From: Prauserella marina
Lineage (GTDB): Bacteria; Actinomycetota; Actinomycetes; Mycobacteriales; Pseudonocardiaceae
Reading direction: 5' to 3'
Assembly (NCBI RefSeq): GCF_002240355.1
Contig: NZ_CP016353.1
Coordinates: forward strand, 6,425,001-6,489,000
Length of the DNA: 64,000 nucleotides
A program made the translations under genes and the position numbers. The notes below the pieces were generated by a model. That model made no database searches, was not told where the DNA came from, and worked only from the letters and a program-made list of their open reading frames with translations. Shown piece after piece: positions 1-8,513 of the stretch (position 1 is the first letter of the stretch; every line of letters begins with the position of its first letter).

Positions 1-806
1 CCGCACCGTTTGACGAGCTGGGTCGCCAATGCCTGGCGCGAATCGACACCCCCTCGCAACAGGGTCGTGGCGAGCCTGATGCCGAAGAGCCCGAACCTCG
101 CGAGCAATTGCTCCCGCGCGGGTTCGCCCATGAACCGCTCCGCCGAAAGCAGCACCGGCTCGAGTTCGGCCTTGGGAACCGAGGCCAGCGCGGCGAGCAT
201 GTCGAACTCCGAATCACGCATGGTTCTGGCCGCGCTCGCCACCAGCCCCGCGACGGCGACGATGTCCTGGCACAACCCGGTGAACTCCGCGTTCTTCCGG
301 TATCGCCGCGCGACCTGCCTCGCCGAGATCAGCGAATCGACCCTGCCGCCGCCGAGTTCGTCGGCGCGCGAGAGCACGATCAACGAGTTGACCGGTGCTT
401 CCCTGGCGACCGGATGGTCGGCCAGGGTGCGCAAAAAGGACAGTTCGGCGTTGTGCGGATGACCGATCAGGTACAGCACGCCGTCGGCTTCCATGCAGAC
501 GTTCTCCGCGAGCCCCGCGCCATCCTCGACGGGAGGCGCGTCGACGAGGGTCAGCTCGGGCTGGGACCTGGTCGCCGGAATGTGGTACCAGGCGGGCTCT
601 CTCGCCTCCGATCGCACGATCTCCTCACCCGCGATCGCGTTGATGATCGTCGACCGTCCGCTGCCAGATGGCCCCGCGACGACGAGCCTGACCGGTTCGC
701 TGAACCTCGCCTTCTGCCTCAGCAACCACTGTGTCGCACGTGGACTGTCGGCATAGGCTTCCAATGCCTGATCAAGCAGCGACCAGGTCAGGTCGGCGAT
801 TCTCAC
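1..806 (-). CDS. iniC: IniC-like dynamin-type GTPase (C-terminus cut by window edge)
   Basis: About 268 N-terminal residues are visible; the rest lies outside the window. A P-loop GPSGSGRS sits at residues 45-52, followed by a degenerate G3 region (LVDAPP) and a LSRAD sequence where the G4 motif is expected. This layout fits the bacterial dynamin-like IniC family. The GTG start at 806 overlaps the TGA of the upstream iniA-like gene in a GTGA junction, so the two are translationally coupled. In mycobacteria iniBAC is induced by cell-wall synthesis inhibitors and IniA/IniC are membrane-remodelling GTPases. The assignment here rests on gene order plus the GTPase fold. A generic dynamin paralogue is the main alternative. 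Confidence 0.8.
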   Translation of the reverse strand, partial: MRIADLTWSLLDQALEAYADSPRATQWLLRQKARFSEPVRLVVAGPSGSGRSTIINAIAGEEIVRSEAREPAWYHIPATRSQPELTLVDAPPVEDGAGLAENVCMEADGVLYLIGHPHNAELSFLRTLADHPVAREAPVNSLIVLSRADELGGGRVDSLISARQVARRYRKNAEFTGLCQDIVAVAGLVASAARTMRDSEFDMLAALASVPKAELEPVLLSAERFMGEPAREQLLARFGLFGIRLATTLLRGGVDSRQALATQLVKRC

Positions 807-2605
807 GCCGTGAGCCCTCGCGCGGCGGTCGGGGCCAGCGCCCTCGCCCTTCGGTGCAGCAGATCGAGCTCTTCAAGACCGCGCGTGGCTTCGCGGGCCT
901 TGTTTCCCCGCTCCGTCGTCTCGGTGTCGATCACCTGCTTGATCCGCTGCGCGGTCTCGGTGATCTCCGCCCGCAGGTCCTGCGCGAGCGCCGTGCACCT
1001 GTCCCTCAGCTCGCGATGGATCTTCCTGACGGTGTCCTTGCTTTCCTTGCCATAGGTCAGGAAAAAGTCGTCCACGTAGCGGTGAGCCGTCGTCTTGGCC
1101 GTAGCCTGCCTGCGTTTGAGCCGGTTGCCGCGCTCTTCGAAGACGCTCTTGGCGCCGAAAGCGGCACCGGCGCCAAGCGAGATCGGGTTGATCAACGGCA
1201 TCCCGGCGAGTGTCGTCGCCAATCCGAACATCAGCAATCCACTGTAGGAACCGCGCATGCCGACGAACAACTTCTGACCGATGCCGAATCGCTCCACATT
1301 GGGCATCCGGAGATTGCCGACATGGTCACGAGGACCACCGGCCAGCAACGATTCCGGGATCGCGTCGTCGCGGGGAGCCACCTGCCTCGCGAGTTTGCGC
1401 GCGATCCATTCGAACCGGTCGAGCAACCACGCCGAGTTCGTCTCGGCGACCGAGGTCAGGTTGACCTTCAGCCAGGCACCGAACTCGTCCCAGTCCTTGG
1501 CCGGATCCGCGACGTCGAAGTATTCGTCGGCCTCCCGCAGGATCTGCCGCGTTCGCTCCCGCAGATCGAAGTCGAGGTCGGCGGTCAGATCGGCGACCTC
1601 GTCGGCGAGCACCGTCTGCCAGCGCGCCGCCTCCCGCTGCAACTCCTCCGCCTTGCGCCCAGCGGCTCTCCACCTCGCCGTCAGTTCCTCGGTGCTTCCC
1701 TGCCTCAACTCTTCGAGGGTGTGCCGCAGCGGGACCACTAGTTGCCGCACGGTGCCGTCGATCAGCGCGGAGACCGAACGCCTTCGCAGCAACTCGACGT
1801 GCCCCATCAAGTCCTGGTGCAGATAGCGAACCAGTGCGCCGTAACCCGATTCCTCGTTGAGTTTCGCGTCCCCCGTGCGCGCTGCCGCGAGCCGCAGTGT
1901 CGCCGAGACGGGCAGGACGGCGGCGGGAAGCCCGTCGCGGGCGAGCCGTGCCTTGTTTCGTTCGGCGACGGCCCGCCAATCGGGAACGAGATCGATCTTG
2001 GTGAGTACGACCATCACGGTGGGGCACGACCGCAGCACCGCGCCGAGCAGTTCGAGTTCGGTTCCGCTGAGTTCCCTCGTCGCGTCGGTGACCAGGAGAA
2101 CGGCATCCGCTTGGGGGAGCGCCGCGAGCGTGTTGGCGACGTGCCGGGTCGCCGAAGGGCCGAACGGCGGAGTGTCGACGAGGGTGAGGCCGGTGCGCAG
2201 CAACTCCCTCGGCAGGCCGATCTCGACTCTGGCGACATCGGCGGCCCTGTTGGCGAGCGCCGTCGCGGATTCGACCTCGGTCGCCGATCTGCCTGGTCCT
2301 TCGATGGCGAGCACCGGGTCCGCTGATCCCGCCGAGACGAGGTCGGCCACCGGCTTCTCCGCGTGGGCGATCACCGCGGGCACCGCCGTCGTGACGTCGT
2401 CGCCCACCGCGCACACGGGGGCGTTGAGAAGTCCGTTGATGAGCTGACTCTTGCCCTTGCCCGATTCGCCGACGACAAGGGCACGCACGGTGGGGCCGGA
2501 CAGTTCGGCGCGGCGAGTGGTGAGCCGCCCCGCCAGGTCCTGCCTTTCGTGCGTGGCACACGCCTGGATGGCCTCATCCAGGAGATCGATGCACGGCGTT
2601 TTCAT
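803..2605 (-). CDS. iniA: IniA-like dynamin family GTPase
   Basis: A 600-residue dynamin-like protein. The P-loop GESGKGKS lies at residues 46-53, followed by GDDVTTAV (G2 region), LVDTPPFG (G3) and LTKID (G4), then long helical segments. A hydrophobic stretch after GMRGSY, near two thirds of the length, ends with NPISLGAGAAFG. Recalled mycobacterial IniA has the same GMRGSY, hydrophobic stretch and NPLSVGAG arrangement, which makes orthology likely. ATG 2605 is chosen. A TTG at 2638 would add eleven residues, and neither start has an ideal Shine-Dalgarno sequence. The gene follows iniB and overlaps iniC by 4 bp. Expected role: membrane-associated GTPase in cell-envelope stress tolerance. Confidence 0.88.
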   Translation of the reverse strand: MKTPCIDLLDEAIQACATHERQDLAGRLTTRRAELSGPTVRALVVGESGKGKSQLINGLLNAPVCAVGDDVTTAVPAVIAHAEKPVADLVSAGSADPVLAIEGPGRSATEVESATALANRAADVARVEIGLPRELLRTGLTLVDTPPFGPSATRHVANTLAALPQADAVLLVTDATRELSGTELELLGAVLRSCPTVMVVLTKIDLVPDWRAVAERNKARLARDGLPAAVLPVSATLRLAAARTGDAKLNEESGYGALVRYLHQDLMGHVELLRRRSVSALIDGTVRQLVVPLRHTLEELRQGSTEELTARWRAAGRKAEELQREAARWQTVLADEVADLTADLDFDLRERTRQILREADEYFDVADPAKDWDEFGAWLKVNLTSVAETNSAWLLDRFEWIARKLARQVAPRDDAIPESLLAGGPRDHVGNLRMPNVERFGIGQKLFVGMRGSYSGLLMFGLATTLAGMPLINPISLGAGAAFGAKSVFEERGNRLKRRQATAKTTAHRYVDDFFLTYGKESKDTVRKIHRELRDRCTALAQDLRAEITETAQRIKQVIDTETTERGNKAREATRGLEELDLLHRRARALAPTAARGLTA

Positions 2606-2642
2606 CGACGGACAGTGTGCCTCGCTCACTCTCCGCAACGAA

Positions 2643-2673
2643 GGCTGGGCTCGTGATATTCACGAGCCCAGCC
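2643..2673 (-). promoter_or_regulatory. intercistronic hairpin between iniB and iniA
   Basis: A perfect inverted repeat with 14-bp arms (GGCTGGGCTCGTGA) and a 3-nt loop, inside the 95-bp gap after iniB. No T-run follows in the direction of transcription. It could therefore be a weak terminator or a 3' stabiliser that keeps iniB mRNA more abundant than iniA-iniC. Confidence 0.75.
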
Positions 2674-2700
2674 TGTTATCGCTCCGAGATCAACCGGTTA

Positions 2701-4197
2701 TCAGTGGCCAAGCGGCAGGTCGCCGACACCGGGAGCGTCGACGGGCGCGTTGAGATTCGGCTGCGGAAGGTCACCAAGCGGGCTGCCGTCCACGACGTCG
2801 GACACCGGGCTGTCGTGCAGGGCGCCACCGAGGTCGTCCCGCACATCCGGCGTTTCCGGCAGCGGGTTGGCGACCGGCAGCTCCGGCAGCGCGGAGTCGA
2901 GCCCGGAAGGCAGGTCGACCGGCAGGTCCGACGGCACGTCGGCCGGGATGTCGGCCGGCAGGTCCGCGTTGACGGGCAGGTTGCCCGCGACCTCGGTGAC
3001 GGCGGCCGTCGGGTCGCTCGGCAGGTGCTCCGGCGTGTGCACGGGGGCCACGGCGGGAACCGGAGCCTCGGTCGGCAGCGAGTCGACGTACTCCGCCCCG
3101 GAAACCTCCGAGGGAACGAGCCCGTTCAGCGAAGCCTCGTCCGCGGTCATGTAGGTGGCCAGCGTGCTGGCAGCGGCCTCGCTGCTACGCCCGATGGTCT
3201 CCGTGTCGAAGACACCGGCAAGGTCACCCGTGGTGTAGAGGTCGGGAACCTCGGGGGCGGTCGGCGTGCCGTCGAGCTCGACCCCGTAGGTGCCGAACGG
3301 CGAGTGCAGCGAACCGCCCGCGGCCATGGCGTCGACGCTGCCGGCGCCGCTCGTCTCGACACCGAGGGTCTCGTCGCCGAGCATCGCGCCGGAGGCGACG
3401 CCGTGGGGGCTGGCCGCGCCGAACGCGCCGAACTCGCCCTGGGCGGTGTCGAAGCCGAGGTCGCCCGTCACGGACTGGGGGCTGACGTCGGCGACGCCAC
3501 CACCGGTGATCAGGTCGTTGTCGAGCCGCGCCGTGCCACCGGTGGAGCCCTCCAGCCCGCTGCCACCAACCGCGGTGACGTCACCGAGAACGGACTCGTT
3601 GCTGGTGCCGAGGTTCAGTCCCTCGGTGCCGAGCTGACCGGTGGTCTCGCCCGCGCCGAAAGCACTTGCCCAGCCGAGCGCGCCGGTGGCGCCGTCGAGA
3701 CCGGCTTCGCCGACACCGGCGACGTTGCCGAAGTCGCTGGCGAGGGCAGAGTCGAAGGCACCGCCCTGCTCGCCTGCGGTGACCGAGCCGAGAGCGGCGG
3801 CCTGGTCGTTGACCACGTGGCCGGTGCCGGTGAAGGCGCCGTCCGTCGTGGTGGTGTCGAAGCCGGCGGTGCCGAGGTTCGTCGCGTCGTCGAGCAGCGT
3901 CTCCGACCTGGCCTGGCTCGCCGCGTCCGCGACGCCCTTGAGCTGGGCAATGGCACCGTCGAGAGTGTCGGCGTCGAGCGAGAGGTCATCGAGGCCGGAA
4001 GCCAGCGAGCCGACGCCTTCCGCGCCGCCGTACTCGGTCACCAGCGGAAGCACCTCGCTGACGTCGAGGGCGGTGATGTCTCCGAGACCGGCGCCCGAGA
4101 GCGCGCTCTCGGGGTCCGAGATGAAGTCGGCGCGTGCGGTCGCGTCGTTCAGCAGGTTCTGCACGAAGCCGTGCAGTGTCTGCTCCTGGATAGCCAA
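2701..4197 (-). CDS. iniB: IniB-like protein
   Basis: 498 residues. The first 60 residues form the IniB N-terminal domain (LHGFVQNLLND, then PESALSGAGL). The remainder is Gly/Ala/Asp-rich low-complexity sequence ending in repeated short Pro-Asp-Leu units such as LPADIPADVPSDLPV. No signal peptide is evident. The start is a TTG at 4197, chosen because AAGGAG sits six bases upstream and no ATG or GTG is as well placed. It is the first gene of iniBAC. The molecular role of IniB is not known; in mycobacteria its transcript is the most strongly induced by ethambutol and isoniazid. A low-complexity body and strong ribosome binding site suggest abundant synthesis when induced. Confidence 0.9.
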   Translation of the reverse strand: MAIQEQTLHGFVQNLLNDATARADFISDPESALSGAGLGDITALDVSEVLPLVTEYGGAEGVGSLASGLDDLSLDADTLDGAIAQLKGVADAASQARSETLLDDATNLGTAGFDTTTTDGAFTGTGHVVNDQAAALGSVTAGEQGGAFDSALASDFGNVAGVGEAGLDGATGALGWASAFGAGETTGQLGTEGLNLGTSNESVLGDVTAVGGSGLEGSTGGTARLDNDLITGGGVADVSPQSVTGDLGFDTAQGEFGAFGAASPHGVASGAMLGDETLGVETSGAGSVDAMAAGGSLHSPFGTYGVELDGTPTAPEVPDLYTTGDLAGVFDTETIGRSSEAAASTLATYMTADEASLNGLVPSEVSGAEYVDSLPTEAPVPAVAPVHTPEHLPSDPTAAVTEVAGNLPVNADLPADIPADVPSDLPVDLPSGLDSALPELPVANPLPETPDVRDDLGGALHDSPVSDVVDGSPLGDLPQPNLNAPVDAPGVGDLPLGH

Positions 4198-4324
4198 CGA
4201 ATTCTCCTTAGCGTGGGGGGCGCGTCCATTGGTCGACGGCGCCGTGCCAGCACGCTATTGCCGCGACGCGCACAGGGCATCGGGGATCGGACCGGGTTGT
4301 CTCCCCTCCGGAAATCACTGGCTG

Positions 4325-4347
4325 TTAGGGGATTAGGGGATCCGGGG
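4325..4347. promoter_or_regulatory. short direct repeats in the iniB / Hsp70-like divergent intergenic region
   Basis: The 247-bp region between the divergent iniB and Hsp70-like genes contains two adjacent copies of TTAGGGGA, followed by a related TCCGGGG. A regulator-binding role, for example for the nearby IniR-like protein, is inference only. No convincing -35/-10 pair was assigned on either strand. Confidence 0.3.
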
Positions 4348-4444
4348 TCGCCCGGGTTGGGGCTGTCATTCGGGTGTATTTCTTTGGTACGAAAGGACGC
4401 GCCGCGTTCGGCCGAAAGAGACAAACCGTGAGGAACCGTCACCT

Positions 4445-5671
4445 ATGCGCTATGTCATGGGAATTCACCTCGGAAGGACACGCACGACAGCAGCCGTGTG
4501 CCGTTCCGACGGTGGCCCCTGGGGTGGCCCCGAGGTCGTTCCGCTGTGGGGCGGGGTGCCGTGGATCGACACGGTCCTGCACATTTCGCACGGTGGCGAG
4601 CTGTCGGCAGGCCAGACCGCGGTGCGGCACGCCGCGGTCGCGCCGGACCGGATCGTGCGCGCACCACACCGCAGAACCGGCGACGACGTTCCCTTCGTGC
4701 TCGGCGATCTGTCCTACACGGCCGAAGCTCTCGCCGCCGCGCTCATCGGCCTCGTCGCCGACAGGGTCGCCGACATCGAGGGAGTTCACGCCGAACGCAT
4801 CGTGGTGACCCACCCGCCGAGCTGGTCCGGCTACCGCAGGGGGTTGCTGCACGACGCGCTCGACAACGCCGACCTGCCGGGAGTGCTCGCGCTGCCGAGC
4901 CCGATCGCAGCCGCCGAAAGCCACCTCGCCAACGAGCGGGTCGACGTCGGCTCGCTGCTCGCGGTGTGCCGGATCGGAGGGGAACAGGTCGAGACCGCCC
5001 TGCTGCGACAGGGACCACGAGGATTCGACCTGCTCAGCCACACCGAGGGCGGCGAACACGAGGCGGGGGCCCGCATGGACGACCTCATCGTCGGGCACGT
5101 ACTGCGCCAGGTCTCCCGCGACAAGAACGACGCCGTCGCCATGGCATCCCTTCGCGCGGCCTGCACCATGGCGAAGGAACGCCTTTCGACGGCGCGGGAG
5201 GTCGTCGTCGCCGACGACGCGCGGTTGACCAGAGCCGAACTGGAAACCTTGATCCGTCCCGTCCTCCAGGCGGGCATCGGTCAGCTCGCCCGCACGGCCG
5301 CGAACGCGACGACCGGCGACATCGCCGCTGCCGTGCTCGTCGGCGGAAGCGCGGCCATCCCCCTGTTCGCGCAACTCGCGAGGACCGTGCTCGACTGCCC
5401 CGTTTTCGTCGACGCCAACCCCGGCACCGCGATGGCGCGAGGAGCCGCGCTCGCCGCGAGACCGAGGCCAGAGCCCCGCGAGGAGGTCGGCAACTCGCTC
5501 GTGGCGAGCAACCACGAACTTCCCGCCGTCTATGGACAGCGGGACGAGGCCGACGAGGAACCGCCTCCCGAACGGCCGCCGGTGGAGATCACTCCACTCA
5601 CGCCCCCGAAACGCAAGTTCTCCTTTTCCCGCAAGGCCACCGCGGCCGCACACAGAGACGAGGACCGTTGA
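4445..5671 (+). CDS. Hsp70-like ATPase without substrate-binding domain
   Basis: 408 residues. The actin/Hsp70 ATPase fold is recognisable from a phosphate-1-like GIHLGRTRTTAAV near residue 6, VVTHPPSW near residue 120, and the adenosine motif VLVGGSAAIP near residue 300. DnaK is about 620 residues, and here only a charged, proline-rich tail of about 60 residues follows the ATPase, so the peptide-binding domain is absent. It is transcribed with the downstream STAND/LuxR gene, whose TTG start overlaps its TGA, and is divergent from iniB. Such truncated Hsp70-like proteins are common in actinomycetes and mostly uncharacterised. The context suggests a role in sensing or controlling the ini response. 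Confidence 0.82.
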   Translation: MRYVMGIHLGRTRTTAAVCRSDGGPWGGPEVVPLWGGVPWIDTVLHISHGGELSAGQTAVRHAAVAPDRIVRAPHRRTGDDVPFVLGDLSYTAEALAAALIGLVADRVADIEGVHAERIVVTHPPSWSGYRRGLLHDALDNADLPGVLALPSPIAAAESHLANERVDVGSLLAVCRIGGEQVETALLRQGPRGFDLLSHTEGGEHEAGARMDDLIVGHVLRQVSRDKNDAVAMASLRAACTMAKERLSTAREVVVADDARLTRAELETLIRPVLQAGIGQLARTAANATTGDIAAAVLVGGSAAIPLFAQLARTVLDCPVFVDANPGTAMARGAALAARPRPEPREEVGNSLVASNHELPAVYGQRDEADEEPPPERPPVEITPLTPPKRKFSFSRKATAAAHRDEDR

Positions 5672-8100
5672 TCCTGACGAGCAGGCCAGAACTCGTGTTC
5701 GACGAGCCGACTCGCCAACTGTGCGCCGCCGTCGGCGGCGGCACGCTCAGCCCGGCGAAGCTGGCCGTGGTCGCGCCAGGGGGGTACGGCAAGACCGCGG
5801 TGCTCGACCACATCGGCGAATGCTGCGCGAGAGAAGGTCTGCCTGCCGCACGATACGGCGAGCACGACGGTGACACCCGGCTCGTGCTGCTCGACGACGC
5901 ACACCTGCTCGACGAACCCGGACTCGCCGAGGTGGCCGACCTCGCCGCCGACGACAAGCTGGGCTTGATCGTCGCGGCGCGGCCGTGGCCGAGGTCGGCC
6001 GAGCTGAACGCGGTGCTCGCACTGCTGAGGGGGCAGGTCGTCCTACGACCGCTCGACCGCGCGAGGACGGCGAGGATTCTCGGTGCAGGCAAGGAAAACC
6101 TCGCCGATTTCGTACTTCGCGAGACCGGCGGCGTCCCCGGCTGGGTGTCCCGCCTCGCCGGTGCCATCGGAACGAAGGCGGAGATCCCGCACGCCGCGCT
6201 CATGTCCTTCGCGTCCCACCTCGACCGGCTTTCGCCAGACACGTTGTCGTACCTGCTCGCCGCCCAGTACGGCGTGCATCAGGACCCACAACTCGTCGCG
6301 GGGTTGCTCGGCGGCGACGGCGCGACCACGAGGGTGTCCTGCATTGTCGAAGAGGCGAGCGCGGCCGGGCTGCTCGGGAGCGACGGGAACCCGCCTCCCC
6401 TCGTGCACAAGGCGCTCAACGGCTTGATCCCGTTCGAAAGGCACACGTGGGTGCGGCAGCGGTTGCTGCGACTGCAGCTCGATCGCGGCGGGCCGGTGCT
6501 GCCACTCGTGCGGCCGTTGCTTCACGGGCAACGGGAAGGCGCGGCCCCGCCTGAGGCTTTCGAAGCCGCGGCCCGCGAAGCCGCGCCGACGGAACCCCAG
6601 CTGGCGGCAGGGCTGTTCGCCGCCGCCGTCGCGGCGGGCGTTCCCATGAGGACGGTCGCCGCGAGCTGGGCAGAGGCCGCCGCGAGAGCAGGCGATGGGG
6701 ATACCGCGCTGCGCATCGCCGACCAGGCCGTCGCCGACCCGGCGGCAATCGAGCGAGCCGATGCGGCCCGCATCGCCGGGACGGTACTGACCCAGCGAGG
6801 CCAACTGGCAAGGGGAACCGAGCTTTTCCGCTGGTCGGCAACCGGTCTGTCCAAAGTGTACGCCGCGATCGGACTGCTCGGATCTGGCGCGGTCGAACCA
6901 GCGCGGCTGTTGCTCGCCGAACCCTCTGGCGGCGAACCGCCGACGCTCATCGCCGGGGCGATGTCGGCGACCGCGCAGGCCATTGTGGACTCTGTTTCGC
7001 GCTCCGCGACGTCGGTTCTGACGACGCTCGTGAGCGCGGCGGAAACGATGGAGCCCGTCGGAAGGCAGCTACTGCTTCCCGACACCCCGGCCGCGCTCGG
7101 TGCGCTCGCCGGGATGCACTGCGGCGAACTCGGCGTGGCGGAAGCACTGCTTGAACGTGCCAAGGTCGCCGAGGCAGGGGGGCCGACGATGAAGGCGAGG
7201 CACAGCCTGCTGCACGCCTGGACGGCCATGGTGCGCGGGGAGACCGAGGTCGCGGCGGAGCGACTTGCCGGAGCCGGTGAGCAGAAAGCGGGAAGGGACT
7301 GGCTGTTCGCCGTCGCGCTCAGGGCCGGTCTCGCGCGAAGGGCAGGCGACCTCGCCGCGCTTCGAGCCGTGTGGGGCGAGGTCTGCGACGCGGTGATCAG
7401 GCAGCCGGTCGACCTCTTCACCCTGCTGCCGTTCGGCGAACTCGCGATAGCGGCGGCGCGACTCGGCGAACGTGACCGGCTCGCGCACCATCTCGACCTC
7501 GCGCGCGGACTCCTGCGTTCGCTCTCGGACCCTCCACTGTGGACAGCACCGTTTCACTGGAGCGGCTTGCACGCGGCGATCATGGTCGAACACGAGCGGG
7601 AAGCGCACGAGCACGCGGAGGCATTGGCGGCTTCGTCGGGGCACAGCGGATTTCACGCTGTCGTCGCCGACGCGGCGGGATGCTGGCTCAGGGTGCTCGG
7701 AGGGGACGTCGATCCGGACCGGATCGAGCGGGCCGCCCGCGACCTGCACGCGGCTGGGCTGTGCTGGGATGGCGCGCGTTTGGCGGGGCAGGCGGCGATC
7801 AGGACGACCGACCGGTCGGCCATGGTGCGGCTGCTCGACTGCGCGAGAGTCCTGCGAGGGGATCCCGGCAATGGCGCGATCGCGGAGCCCGACGGCTCCC
7901 CGAAACTCAGCGAGCGGGAACTACAGGTGGCCGAACTGGTGGTGAGCGGCATGACCTATCGGCAAGTCGGTGACCAGTTGTTCATCTCGGCGAAGACGGT
8001 GGAGCACCACGTGGCCAGGATGCGGCAACGGCTGGGGGCGACGAGTCGCGGCGACCTGCTCGCACAGTTGCGGGTCCTTGTCGCCGACCGGGCAACCTAG
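5668..8100 (+). CDS. iniR: STAND ATPase with LuxR-type HTH, IniR-like
   Basis: 810 residues counted from TTG 5668, which overlaps the Hsp70-like stop codon (TTGA) and has GAGGA a few bases upstream. The open frame extends further 5' but only as a shadow of the Hsp70-like gene. Walker A APGGYGKT is at about 36-43 and Walker B RLVLLDD at about 71-77. A long helical repeat region rich in Ala and Leu follows, then a LuxR/GerE HTH at about 746-800 (LSERELQVAELVVSGMTYRQ, then KTVEHHV). This is the layout of STAND transcription activators. In mycobacteria the STAND regulator IniR, next to iniBAC, activates it in response to trehalose. Adjacency to iniB supports the same role here. Confidence 0.85.
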   Translation: MILTSRPELVFDEPTRQLCAAVGGGTLSPAKLAVVAPGGYGKTAVLDHIGECCAREGLPAARYGEHDGDTRLVLLDDAHLLDEPGLAEVADLAADDKLGLIVAARPWPRSAELNAVLALLRGQVVLRPLDRARTARILGAGKENLADFVLRETGGVPGWVSRLAGAIGTKAEIPHAALMSFASHLDRLSPDTLSYLLAAQYGVHQDPQLVAGLLGGDGATTRVSCIVEEASAAGLLGSDGNPPPLVHKALNGLIPFERHTWVRQRLLRLQLDRGGPVLPLVRPLLHGQREGAAPPEAFEAAAREAAPTEPQLAAGLFAAAVAAGVPMRTVAASWAEAAARAGDGDTALRIADQAVADPAAIERADAARIAGTVLTQRGQLARGTELFRWSATGLSKVYAAIGLLGSGAVEPARLLLAEPSGGEPPTLIAGAMSATAQAIVDSVSRSATSVLTTLVSAAETMEPVGRQLLLPDTPAALGALAGMHCGELGVAEALLERAKVAEAGGPTMKARHSLLHAWTAMVRGETEVAAERLAGAGEQKAGRDWLFAVALRAGLARRAGDLAALRAVWGEVCDAVIRQPVDLFTLLPFGELAIAAARLGERDRLAHHLDLARGLLRSLSDPPLWTAPFHWSGLHAAIMVEHEREAHEHAEALAASSGHSGFHAVVADAAGCWLRVLGGDVDPDRIERAARDLHAAGLCWDGARLAGQAAIRTTDRSAMVRLLDCARVLRGDPGNGAIAEPDGSPKLSERELQVAELVVSGMTYRQVGDQLFISAKTVEHHVARMRQRLGATSRGDLLAQLRVLVADRAT

Positions 8101-8149
8101 CCTTCCGCGAGCCCCGTGTCAGTGTGCGCGAGTCCCCCGCTCAAGTCGC

Positions 8150-8356
8150 CGAGATCCGCGCCCAGACCAGCGAGATCCGCGCCCAGGCACGCGAAATCCG
8201 CACCTAGGCGAACGAGATCCGCGCTCGCGCACAAGATTCGCGACTCGCTTCCCGAACGCAGATCTCGACGACCCGAGTGCAGATCTCGGCGGCTGAGTGC
8301 GGAACTCGACAGCCTGAGTGCGGAACTCGACGGCCTGAGTGCGGAACTCGACGGGC
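8150..8356. repeat. inverted arrays of 21-bp repeats (array A)
   Basis: A left block of four clear 21-bp units (8150-8233, each starting CGAGATCCGC or CGAAATCCGC) plus one degenerate unit is followed at once by a right block at 8253-8356. The right block has five units with core GCGGAACTCGAC, one of them 20 bp. Left units are approximate reverse complements of right units, so the whole element can fold back on itself. It lies between convergent genes (iniR-like and a LacI regulator). Translated, each unit reads as a heptad such as LSAELDG, but no start codon or ribosome binding site supports a gene. Confidence 0.85.
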
Positions 8357-8373
8357 TGGCCGGGGGACTCGCG

Positions 8374-8430
8374 CCCACTCACCCGGCGTCCCACTCACCC
8401 GGCGTCCCACTCACCCGGCGCCCCACTCGG
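8374..8430. repeat. 16-bp tandem repeat next to array A
   Basis: Three consecutive copies of CCCACTCACCCGGCGT (the last ending in C) and a partial fourth. Beyond it, up to the LacI stop at 8514, there is only GC-rich simple sequence with further imperfect CGCCCGGCACCCGG repeats. I see no gene in 8101-8513. Confidence 0.8.
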
Positions 8431-8513
8431 CACGCGGGGGCGGCACGCCGCCCGGGACGCCCGGCACCCGGCACGCCCGGCACCCGGAACGCCCGACGCG
8501 CGGGACGGGGCGG

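Noticed and set aside
2617-4431. 604-residue plus-strand open frame opposite iniB
   Set aside because: Gly/Arg/Val-rich antisense of the low-complexity iniB gene.
4498-5667. A 390-residue N-terminal extension of the STAND/LuxR gene
   Set aside because: It is the +1 shadow of the Hsp70-like gene, Arg-rich and without family features. The TTG at 5668 with GAGGA upstream fits better.
8097-8410. Small heptad-repeat proteins on either strand of array A
   Set aside because: No start codon with a ribosome binding site; the peptides arise from the 21-bp DNA period, and one left-block frame contains a stop.
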